Part shown: positions 51,215 through 58,458 of the stretch, one piece after another | Position numbering within the stretch: position 1 is the first letter of the stretch | How the letters are laid out: the number at the start of each line of letters is the position of its first letter | NCBI GenBank assembly: GCA_013152275.1 | Contig: JAADGS010000031.1 | Coordinates: 18,309 to 82,308 of the forward strand | DNA from: Actinomycetota bacterium | Lineage (GTDB): Bacteria; Actinomycetota; Acidimicrobiia; Spongiisociales; UBA4744 | Reading direction: 5' to 3' | Length of the DNA: 64,000 bases | The notes under the pieces: model-generated | Database searches by the model: none | The model's input: only the letters and a program-made list of their open reading frames with translations | What the model was told of the DNA's origin: nothing | Program-made: the position numbers and the translations under genes

Positions 51215-51643
51215 ATGCAGGTTAGCTTCACGAGACTGGATAGGGAACTACCCCCACCGCGCCGTGTTCATCCGGGAGATGCCGGGGCCGATCTGTATGC
51301 ACGCGAGAGTCTGGTGCTGGCATCGGGGGAGCGGGCGCTTGTCCCGACCGGAATCGCCATCGCCGTGCCGGATGGCTTCGCCGGCCTGGTCGTACCGCGA
51401 AGCGGATTGGCGGCGCGCCACGGGATCGGGGTCGTGAACGGGCCCGGTCTGATCGATGCCGGTTACCGGGGTGAGGTGAAGGTCATTCTGATCAATCACG
51501 GCTCGGAATCGCTCGAGATCAAACGGGGAGAGAGGATCGCACAGCTCGTCGTCGTGCCGGTCTTTGTCGGAGAATTGGCCGAGGTCGATGAGCTGCCAGG
51601 CACGAAACGAGGCGATGGAGGCTTCGGTTCGACGGGTCGGTGA
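51215..51643 (+). CDS. dut: Deoxyuridine 5'-triphosphate nucleotidohydrolase
   Basis: A 142-residue trimeric dUTPase that hydrolyses dUTP to dUMP. All five motifs are present: [48 protein letters not shown] and the C-terminal [10 protein letters not shown] arm. It is the last gene of the housekeeping block and is followed by three tRNA genes. Confidence 0.96.
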   Translation: MQVSFTRLDRELPPPRRVHPGDAGADLYARESLVLASGERALVPTGIAIAVPDGFAGLVVPRSGLAARHGIGVVNGPGLIDAGYRGEVKVILINHGSESLEIKRGERIAQLVVVPVFVGELAEVDELPGTKRGDGGFGSTGR

Positions 51644-51675
51644 GGGTCCAGGGAACCGCTACACTACCGGCCCAC

Positions 51676-51748
51676 GCGGAAGTAGCTCAGTTGGTAGAGC
51701 GCAACCTTGCCAAGGTTGAGGTCGCGGGTTCGAGCCCCGTCTTCCGCT
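51676..51748 (+). tRNA. tRNA-Gly (GCC)
   Basis: A complete 73-nt cloverleaf without encoded CCA. Acceptor GCGGAAG pairs with CTTCCGC, D-loop AGCTCAGTTGGTAGAGC, anticodon stem CAACC/GGTTG around TTGCCAA (anticodon GCC), and T-loop GGTTCGAGCC. Confidence 0.97.
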
Positions 51749-51787
51749 CTCCTGGGGCGGCGAAAGTCGCTTCCGGCTGTAAGGTAC

Positions 51788-51859
51788 GGCGACGTGGCCG
51801 AGTGGTTTAGGCACGGGTCTGCAAAACCCGGTACACCGGTTCGATTCCGGTCGTCGCCT
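51788..51859 (+). tRNA. tRNA-Cys (GCA)
   Basis: A complete cloverleaf: acceptor GGCGACG with CGTCGCC, anticodon stem CGGGT/ACCCG around CTGCAAA (anticodon GCA), and T-arm CCGGTTCGATTCCGG. Confidence 0.96.
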
Positions 51860-51898
51860 CGAGGAGCCCCCTGGATGTGGGGGTATACTCGCCGGTAC

Positions 51899-51970
51899 GG
51901 GCGCTTAGCTCAGGGGGAGAGCGCTTCCCTGACGCGGAAGAGGTCAGAGGTTCAAATCCTCTAGCGCCCA
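51899..51970 (+). tRNA. tRNA-Val (GAC)
   Basis: A complete cloverleaf: acceptor GGGCGCT with AGCGCCC, anticodon stem CTTCC/GGAAG around CTGACGC (anticodon GAC), and T-arm AGAGGTTCAAATCCTCT. Its 3' half is present again, degraded, at 54395–54441, and an integrase remnant lies just downstream, so it served as an integration site. Confidence 0.97.
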
Positions 51971-51973
51971 CAA

Positions 51974-52004
51974 CGGAAAACCCCTGGTAAACAGGGGTTT
52001 TCCG
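51974..52004 (+). terminator. Terminator of the tRNA cluster
   Basis: A perfect 13-bp stem (51974–51986 with 51992–52004) around GTAAA. The arms are AAAACCCC/GGGGTTTT-rich, so the 3' arm itself supplies the T-run. It begins four bases after the tRNA-Val end. Confidence 0.9.
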
Positions 52005-52223
52005 CTATGGAGAATCGAAGTGGAAGAGCTCCGAGGCGCGGCCAGGGAGCGGAGAGGGCGCGGCAGCTTCGTCGAGTCGGTCGGCGACGTCCCGGTCGAG
52101 GCCTTCGAAGAGATATCCGTAGATATCCAACGTTGTGCGAATCGATGCGGGTCCGAGGCGTGTCTGACCAGGCAGTTGCATGCTCGGGATCGGTGTGGTT
52201 CCGGCTGAGGGCGGGGAGTCCAT
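52005..52223 (-). pseudogene. Tyrosine integrase fragment (C-terminal end only)
   Basis: Residues 20–56 of this frame (RLGPASIRTTLDIYGYLFEG, then LDRDVADRLDEAA) align with the C-terminus of the intact integrase at 62679–63830 (RLGHTSVKTVLDVYGHLYEG, then LDRGAADTLN). The catalytic Tyr is kept, but the conserved His before it is Pro, and the rest of the enzyme is missing. The similarity also shows in the DNA (52081–52135 versus 62771–62825). It lies immediately after tRNA-Val(GAC). Confidence 0.8.
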
Positions 52224-52716
52224 CGTTCATGCGCTGCCGGCCCGAGACATGGAGACACGCCCTCAACGTGCGTGTCTTGCACGTTCGCGAGTCACGCACG
52301 GACGTCTTTGACAAGAAAGACGGCAATCGCCAGACGAGGGACATCAACCGGGAAGTTGGCCGGATGGCCGACGACCTGTAGACGGCCTGGTAGGACTTCC
52401 TCTCGGTGGTGCCAATTCAATCCAATCCAATCTGATCGGTCGGACCCGGAGACCGCCATGAGGCGACCTCGTCACGACCTGGATTACGGGGATCTCTCGG
52501 GCAGGCTGGAGGGCCTCCGGGAGCGCCTCGACCGGATCCGAATGCTCCCGCAGGAGTCGATGTCACGATCCGTGGCAGCCGGATCGACCAATGCCGTTCC
52601 TCGAAGTGCTGTTCGGTGTGGTTGGATCTGATACGCCTTATCGATCTGGAGCGGGGCGATCCGGGTGATCTGCCGACTCGTGCTACCGGTCGTCCTCGGG
52701 CGGCAACCGAGTTGCA

Positions 52717-53121
52717 TCATCCGGGGTCCAGAGTGATGTCTGCGGGAGTAGCGAGGCGATGGGATCGCTTCACGGACCATCGGGCATCGGCAACACGGCT
52801 CGGATCTCGGGGGTGATGGTCGGGGAGAACTCGACGGTCTCTTCCACACGGAGCGATCACACCTGGGCCTTGATCCCCGACAGTCAGGATCGTTTCGCGA
52901 TCACGAGCACCCTCGGCTCGTGCCGTCGCCAACGCGGGAAGCTCGGCGCACGGGCCGCCCGTGAAGTGGAAGAGATCGATGCTCCCACACATCCGTCCCT
53001 CCCGATCCCGCGCGGCGGATCCCACGGTGTGAATGAGTCCGTCCGAGTGCGCACCAACGACGTTGTGAGCGAATTCGACAAGCTCGCGATCGGCCTCGCC
53101 CAATTCCCTCGTTCCGGACAC
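52717..53121 (-). pseudogene. Cytidine/blasticidin deaminase-like frame with a lost zinc ligand
   Basis: A 134-codon frame from a GTG. The first zinc motif is intact (FHFTGGPCAELPALATARAE: C-A-E). The second, normally PC-x-x-C, reads VIAPCGRDRRVLPDHHP, with Asp in place of the last Cys. The N-terminal helix (ELGEADRELVEFAHNVV) and TVGSAARDREGRM are family-like, but the C-terminal part after DHHP no longer is. It is most likely a decaying deaminase; a divergent functional enzyme is less likely. Confidence 0.6.
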
Positions 53122-53271
53122 CGCCGCCCATCATGATATCCACCTCGTCGCAGCCGCCGTCTCAGATGGCAAGGGCAGATACCGCCCCTGATCGAGGCGA
53201 CAGGTTGGCTCCGATGACGCAGTTCGGCGAGTCGACCGAGGTAGACCCGACTGTGTGGCTTCCCGCATGCG

Positions 53272-53748
53272 GTGCGCCTTCACCGCTACAGTTCAACGGG
53301 GAATCACTTTCTCGATCCATGCAGGATCGACCTGGGCCAGGGAAGCATCGTGAGGAAACGACCCCGGAAAGCACGTACCTATCTCATCAACCGACGCCGG
53401 ACCGGTGCCAGGGCCGTCGTTTTCGGCTTCGGAGCCGGGCGGATCATCGACCGGACAGGCTCGGCCATCGTCGGTTTCGTCCTCGCGGGCTTCGGGCTCG
53501 CCGGTGCCGTCCGTGTCTTGCTCACTGCCGCAGCCTCCGCCGGACCGACACCAACCGAGGGGATCGGCACCGCAGCGACCGTCGGTTACCTGGGTCTCCT
53601 CGTGGGTCCTCCGATGATCGAAGAGTCGGCGAAGTTCATCGGCCCTACCGGCGACCTGATCTTGGCGGTTGCGCTCATCGCGTTCCTTGCGGTCAAAGCC
53701 CGGGTTGCCGCACCTGGGAACACACCAGAGAGCGCAGCCGCCCCGTGA
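53272..53748 (+). pseudogene. MFS transporter fragment (C-terminal part)
   Basis: From about 53431 the frame reads AGRIIDRTGSAIVGFVLAGF, then GIGTAATVGYLGLLVGPPMI and LILAVALIAFLAV, which resembles the last membrane segments of a major facilitator transporter. The first ~270 residues are missing, and the segment between the two quoted parts is too short. Its stop overlaps the start of the HAD gene (GTGA), so the intact ancestor was probably coupled to it. Confidence 0.6.
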
Positions 53749-54371
53749 CGGCCTCCCACGTCACCGCAATCATCTTCGACCTCGGTGGAGTGCTGATCGA
53801 CTGGAGTCCTGAATACCTCTACCGAGAGCTCATCCCCGACGCCGATGAGCGGTGCCACTTCCTCACAAAGATCTGCACGCCGGAGTGGAACCACCAGATG
53901 GACGCAGGTAGATCGGTCCCCAACGCGGTCGCGACACTCGCCGATCACCACCCGGAACATGGCGAACTCATCAAGGCATGGTGGTCACGGTGGCCCGAGA
54001 TGCTCGGCGGCGAGATCCCTGGCACCCGAACGGTCGCCGAAGCGCTCATGAGAGCCGGAATGCCCCTCTACGCACTCACCAACTGGTCGGCCCAGACCTG
54101 GCCGTTCGCAATCCAACGATTCCCCTGGATCGAAGGGCTCTTCGACGGCGTTGTCGTCTCCGGCCGAGAACACGTTGCAAAACCAGACCCGCGGATCTTC
54201 GAGATCCTCCACCGGCGCTACGACCTCGAGCCGACCAGAACCCTGTTCATCGACGACTCTCCGGCCAACATCCAGACAGCCGCGAACAGCGGATACGTCA
54301 CCCACACCTTTACCACCGTCAGCCGTCTCGAGACCTGGCTGCACGAACACGGACACCTCGACCGCTCATGA
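53745..54371 (+). CDS. HAD-family hydrolase
   Basis: A 208-residue HAD-superfamily phosphatase/dehalogenase-like enzyme. Motif I is IIFDLGGVLIDWS, where the second Asp of DxD is Gly as in the haloacid-dehalogenase/epoxide-hydrolase-like subgroup. Motif II is LYALTNWS, motif III Lys is in HVAKPDPRIFEIL, and motif IV is TLFIDDSPANIQTA. All are intact, unlike its neighbours. GTG 53745 overlaps the stop of the MFS fragment. Confidence 0.88.
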   Translation: MTASHVTAIIFDLGGVLIDWSPEYLYRELIPDADERCHFLTKICTPEWNHQMDAGRSVPNAVATLADHHPEHGELIKAWWSRWPEMLGGEIPGTRTVAEALMRAGMPLYALTNWSAQTWPFAIQRFPWIEGLFDGVVVSGREHVAKPDPRIFEILHRRYDLEPTRTLFIDDSPANIQTAANSGYVTHTFTTVSRLETWLHEHGHLDRS

Positions 54372-54394
54372 CGGAAACACAATGAGGGCCTGGT

Positions 54395-54441
54395 CTTCCC
54401 CGACGCAAAAGAGGTCTGAGATCCACATCATCCGACGCCCA
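54395..54441 (+). repeat. Degraded 3' half of tRNA-Val (att-like scar)
   Basis: Without gaps, 36 of 47 bases match the 3' part of tRNA-Val(GAC) (from the anticodon stem to the discriminator base), in the same orientation, ending in the same CGCCCA. The stem pairings are broken, so it is not a working tRNA. It begins 24 bp after the HAD gene. Confidence 0.75.
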
Positions 54442-54623
54442 CCGGGGAAGTCTCCTTGTCGAGCAAAGGGACATCGCTTCTCTGGGACGAAGCTCGGTGA
54501 TCGCCGGCCGAGAAACCTTCTGTACGGGTTCCTGCCTCCCACCGCGAAGACTTCGCGGGGAAAGCACCCTGGCCTTTGGCCGGACTGTGGCGAACGGTGG
54601 AGCGCCGGGGCTACTCTCGCCGT

Positions 54624-55703
54624 GTGATGTCGTCTCCGGTCCTCGCGTCCAAGCGGCTTCGCGTGGCGGTACTTGCCCCGATTTCGTGGCGGGTGCCTCC
54701 GCGCCACTATGGGCCATGGGAGCAGTTCGCCTCCCTGCTCACCGAGGGGCTCGTCGGCCGGGGAGTCGACGTTACCCTGTTTGCCACGGCCGATTCGGTG
54801 ACCGGGGCGCGCCTGGTGGGGACCGCTCCGACCGGATACTCCGAGGATACAGGGCTGGACCCGAAGGTCTGGGAGGGGCTGCACATCTCGGCGGTGTTCG
54901 AGCGGGCCGAAGAGTTCGATGTGATCCACAACAGTTTCGATTTCTTGCCGCTCACCTACAGCGGTCTGGTCGACACCCCGGTCGTCACCACCATTCATGG
55001 GTTTTCGTCAGAGCGGATCGTGCCTGTCTACGAGAAGTACAACGATCGCGACTACTACGTGGCGATCAGCGACGCCGACCGGCATGAGAAACTGGACTAC
55101 GTAGCCACGATCTACCACGGCATCGACATGAGTGCGTTTCCAGTGGGTTCGGGGCCGGGGGACTACCTGTTGTTCTTCGGGAGAATTCATCCCGACAAGG
55201 GGACCGCCGAGGCCATCGAGGTGGCCGAACGGGCCGGGTTGCCTCTGGTTATTGCCGGGATCATCCAGGATCAGGATTACTTCGATCGGTTCGTGAAACC
55301 ACATGTGGATGGAGTTCGAGTCACCTATGTCGGCCCTGTGGGTCCCGAAACGCGCGGGAAACTGCTGGGCGGTGCCCGGGCGCTTCTGCACCTCATCGAC
55401 TTCGACGAGCCGTTCGGGTTCAGTGTCGTCGAGGCGATGGCCTGCGGGACGCCGGTGATCGCCCACCCTCGAGGGTCGATGCCCGAACTCATCCGCGAGG
55501 GCGAAAACGGCTTCCTGGTGGGTTCCGTCGACAAGGCCGTTGCAGCCGTGGATGCCTCGGGCGGCATGGACCGGATGGCGGTGCGTTCGTCGGTGGAACA
55601 TCGATTCGACGTGAACCGGATGATCGACGAGTACCTGGCCGTCTATCGGCTCGTCGTGGAACGTCACCGGGCGGGAGGGACCAAAGGAAACGATGTCCAC
55701 TGA
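54624..55703 (+). CDS. Glycosyltransferase family 4 protein
   Basis: A 359-residue GT-B glycosyltransferase. An N-terminal RVAVLAPISWRVPPRHYGPW loop binds acceptor. The C-terminal nucleotide-sugar domain shows YLLFFGRIHPDKGTAEAIEV and the E-x7-E type motif FGFSVVEAMACGTPVIAH. It transfers a sugar, probably mannose or glucose, to an unknown acceptor. TACTCT is six bases before GTG 54624, suggesting a leaderless start; ATG 54627 is the alternative. It overlaps the next gene by 11 bp. Confidence 0.9.
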   Translation: MMSSPVLASKRLRVAVLAPISWRVPPRHYGPWEQFASLLTEGLVGRGVDVTLFATADSVTGARLVGTAPTGYSEDTGLDPKVWEGLHISAVFERAEEFDVIHNSFDFLPLTYSGLVDTPVVTTIHGFSSERIVPVYEKYNDRDYYVAISDADRHEKLDYVATIYHGIDMSAFPVGSGPGDYLLFFGRIHPDKGTAEAIEVAERAGLPLVIAGIIQDQDYFDRFVKPHVDGVRVTYVGPVGPETRGKLLGGARALLHLIDFDEPFGFSVVEAMACGTPVIAHPRGSMPELIREGENGFLVGSVDKAVAAVDASGGMDRMAVRSSVEHRFDVNRMIDEYLAVYRLVVERHRAGGTKGNDVH

Positions 55704-56916
55704 CCCAGAACCGTCGGATCGTAGGGAACGTTTTCGGCTGGGCATCAACTACTGGCCGGCTCGCACCGCGATGGGCTGGTGGACAGACTTCGACGCCGCG
55801 GAAGTCGGCACCGACTTCACACGGATCGCCGATGCCGGCTTCGACTCGGTACGGGTGTTCCTGACCTGGGAGGATTTCCAGCCGACCCCGATGAGGGTGG
55901 ACATCGGCATGCTCGATCGGCTGGTCTTGGTGGCAGACCTGGCCGGGCGGGAAGGCCTGGCCATCATGCCGACGCTCTTCACCGGTCACATGAGTGGAGT
56001 GAACTGGATCCCGGCGTGGGCGCTTGCGGGGTCTACCGGGAGCGGCCGTTTTCGGGTGGTGTCCGGGGGAGGGCTCACCGGAGCCGGCTTGCGCAACTGG
56101 TACACGGATCCAGAGATCGGTGAGGCACAGGCGCTGTTGGCGGGAGAGGCGGCGGCTGCACTGGCCGGCCACGATGCCGTGTGCGCGTGGGACCTTGGTA
56201 ACGAGAACTCGAACTGTGTGCTGCCACCGAGCCGGTCGTCTGCCCGGAACTGGCTGCGGCGAATGATCGCGGCGATCCGCGCGGCCGACCCGGCGGCTCT
56301 TGTCACCATCGGGCTGCACATGGAGGACCTGGAAGAGGATCGTATGCTCGGTCCGGAGGAAGCCGCTGACGTGTGCGATTTCCTGACCATGCACGGCTAT
56401 CCCATCTACGCTCGCTGGGCGGAGGGTCCTACGGATGAGCACGTGTTGTCCTTCCTGGCCCATCTGACCCGCTGGCTGGGAAGAGGCAATGACGTGCTCT
56501 TCTCGGAGTTTGGTCTGCCAACCTACCGTCGGGGCGATCCGGATGGGGAGCGAGCCCGACGTGACAGCCCCTGTGCGCTCGTCGAGGAGCAGGCCGCGGC
56601 CGCTTTCACGGAGCGGGCCCTGTCCGCTCTTCGCGAAGCCGGCTGCACCGGTGCCATGTTGTGGTGCTACACGGACTACGCCCCGGACACTTGGGCCAAT
56701 CCACCTCTCGACGTTGCGGTGCACGAGCGTTGGTTCGGACTGTGGCGCGCCGACGGGTCACCCAAGCCGGCCGTGGAGGTGGTGAAGGCGTTCGCCGGCG
56801 TCGACACCGTTGCCGCTCCTGACGACTACGAGTGGATCGATATCGAACCGAAGGAGTTCCTCGCTCTCCCTCGTATGCACCTTCCGCGTCTGTACCGTCG
56901 CTATCGAAGGACTTGA
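55693..56916 (+). CDS. GH5-like glycoside hydrolase (cellulase/mannanase fold)
   Basis: A 407-residue TIM-barrel hydrolase. YWPARTAMGWW starts the barrel, GFDSVRVFLTWEDFQP is strand 2, the acid/base Glu is in AWDLGNENSN and the nucleophile Glu is in VLFSEFGLPTY. No signal peptide is visible, so it acts inside the cell, which fits turnover or trimming of a cytoplasmic glycan rather than polymer digestion outside. It is coupled to the GT4 gene by overlap and converges with the GH130 gene. Confidence 0.82.
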   Translation: MSTDPEPSDRRERFRLGINYWPARTAMGWWTDFDAAEVGTDFTRIADAGFDSVRVFLTWEDFQPTPMRVDIGMLDRLVLVADLAGREGLAIMPTLFTGHMSGVNWIPAWALAGSTGSGRFRVVSGGGLTGAGLRNWYTDPEIGEAQALLAGEAAAALAGHDAVCAWDLGNENSNCVLPPSRSSARNWLRRMIAAIRAADPAALVTIGLHMEDLEEDRMLGPEEAADVCDFLTMHGYPIYARWAEGPTDEHVLSFLAHLTRWLGRGNDVLFSEFGLPTYRRGDPDGERARRDSPCALVEEQAAAAFTERALSALREAGCTGAMLWCYTDYAPDTWANPPLDVAVHERWFGLWRADGSPKPAVEVVKAFAGVDTVAAPDDYEWIDIEPKEFLALPRMHLPRLYRRYRRT

Positions 56917-56920
56917 GCGA

Positions 56921-58393
56921 CTACTTCTCCGTGAGCCGTGTGAGGAGATCGTCGAGCGACACCGTGATAATGCCGGCTCCGACGTCCGAGAAACCGTAGG
57001 GAAGCACGAGGTCGTTGCCGTGGATTATGCCTCCACACGAGTACACGACGTTGGGAACGTACCCGTCGCGTTCATTCTCGTTTGGTTCCAACAGCGGCTC
57101 GTCCAGGTGACCGATGACCCGGTAGGGATCGAGGGCATCGAGCAGGATGGCTCCCATGGTGTACCGGCGGAGTGGCCCCACACCATGGGTGAGTACCAAC
57201 CATCCGGCCTCGGTCTCCAGCGGCGAACCGCAGTTGCCGAGTTGCATGAGTTCCCACGGTCGCTCGGGTTCCTGGATCTTCTCGGTCTCGAACCAGAACC
57301 GCACACTGTCCGACATCATGAGATAGTTGTTCTCGTTGTCGTGCCGGGCGAGAGCCGCGTAGCGGCCGTCGATCATCCGGGGGAAGAGCGCAATGCCCTT
57401 GTTCTGGGCGCAGGGTCCGTTGAGGGTGGCGATCCGAAACGTGACAAAATCCGTTGTCTCGATGAGCTGTGGCAGGATCTGGAAGCCGTTGAACGCCGTG
57501 TAGGTTCCGTAGTAGAGCACCGAGCCGTCGACGTTCGTGAACCGCACGAAACGGGCGTCTTCCATGCCGTGGCTCTCGGTCGGTCCGGTGGGAAAGAGCA
57601 CTCGTTCCGAGATCTGCGACTCTTTCGGGAAGGTGGTCTCGTAGTTCGAAGCGGCCAGCCAATGGATCGTCTGTGTCGTCAGTGCCGAGATCGACTGGCG
57701 GATTCCCTGCCGGCTGAGATTCCGAATGGAGGCCTCGAGCTCTTCGAGCGTGAACTGTGGGGGGAGTGGGTCGAGGACGCGGCTTGCGATCTCGTTGAAA
57801 GTGCCCATCTCCTCGAGCTTTGTGCGGAAGATCTGGCTGTCGTAGATCGGGGCGCTGCGGTGTCCGGTGGCCGTATAGCGGGTGGGCTCATCGACGGTGA
57901 TGTTTGCCTGCGAGTCGATCACGCCCGAGCGGAACTCGATGGAAGAGATATGACCCTCTCCGACCGCCCGCAAACTCATCACGAAACGCTGTTCTCCGGG
58001 CTCGAGGCCGGATTGGTCGGGTGCCGAGACGAGTGATGGGTTGTCGAGGCCTGCCGCTTCGATCGAGTACTCGTGAGTGAAATAGGCGCCGATGAGGTGC
58101 CGGCGGTCCTGGGAGAGTTGGTCCGGGTCGTCGATGTGGTGGGCGACGATCTCGAAGTTCTGTTCGAGGGTGGCGGTCAGGTCCCTGTGCCGGTGCTCGA
58201 ACTGGTCTCGTGTGACCCTGAGAGTCGACACAACCTCGGCTTCCGGCATGGCCAGGATCCGCTCGATGACGAGCGCGGCCCGTGATTGCCCGTCCGGAAA
58301 GATGCGCTCGCCCGGTATGAATGGCTTGCTGATCACACGACTCGGATCGGGCGTGAAGCGCACCGCGGTTCGCGTGACGGGGATTGGGTTCAT
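56921..58393 (-). CDS. GH130-family glycoside phosphorylase
   Basis: A 490-residue member of the beta-mannoside phosphorylase family, which splits beta-mannosides with phosphate to give mannose-1-phosphate. Core motifs: SHGMEDARFVRF, YYGTYTAFNGFQI, NKGIALFPRMIDGRYAALAR, LVLTHGVGPLRRYTMGAIL and the closing YVPNVVYSCGGIIHGNDL. Residues 1–200 are an N-terminal extension seen in longer members. It is probably cotranscribed after the GT4–toroid fusion (66 bp gap). The exact linkage is not readable from sequence. Confidence 0.88.
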   Translation of the reverse strand: MNPIPVTRTAVRFTPDPSRVISKPFIPGERIFPDGQSRAALVIERILAMPEAEVVSTLRVTRDQFEHRHRDLTATLEQNFEIVAHHIDDPDQLSQDRRHLIGAYFTHEYSIEAAGLDNPSLVSAPDQSGLEPGEQRFVMSLRAVGEGHISSIEFRSGVIDSQANITVDEPTRYTATGHRSAPIYDSQIFRTKLEEMGTFNEIASRVLDPLPPQFTLEELEASIRNLSRQGIRQSISALTTQTIHWLAASNYETTFPKESQISERVLFPTGPTESHGMEDARFVRFTNVDGSVLYYGTYTAFNGFQILPQLIETTDFVTFRIATLNGPCAQNKGIALFPRMIDGRYAALARHDNENNYLMMSDSVRFWFETEKIQEPERPWELMQLGNCGSPLETEAGWLVLTHGVGPLRRYTMGAILLDALDPYRVIGHLDEPLLEPNENERDGYVPNVVYSCGGIIHGNDLVLPYGFSDVGAGIITVSLDDLLTRLTEK

Positions 58394-58458
58394 GTAGTGG
58401 ATTGCATGCTTCTGACGGTCCGCGTCATATGTTGAGCCTTGGAACGCGAAACCAGAGC

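Larger units (their letters stand above)
51971..54441. mobile_element. Remnant of an element integrated at tRNA-Val(GAC)
   Basis: The stretch is bounded by intact tRNA-Val(GAC) and a degraded direct copy of its 3' half (54395–54441). It carries, next to the tRNA, an integrase C-terminal fragment pointing toward the tRNA, the usual arrangement of tRNA-targeted elements. It also contains a mutated deaminase-like frame, an MFS fragment and one intact HAD-type gene. About 350–500 bp parts (52224–52716, 53122–53271) hold nothing I can name; a 57-codon frame at 52458–52631 (LEGLRERLDRIRMLPQESM) looks protein-like but is unidentified. Confidence 0.65.

Noticed and set aside
52458..52631. 57-codon frame in the decayed island, loosely like the N-terminus of Fic-type proteins
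   Set aside because: The resemblance is limited to about 20 residues and the Fic catalytic motif is absent.
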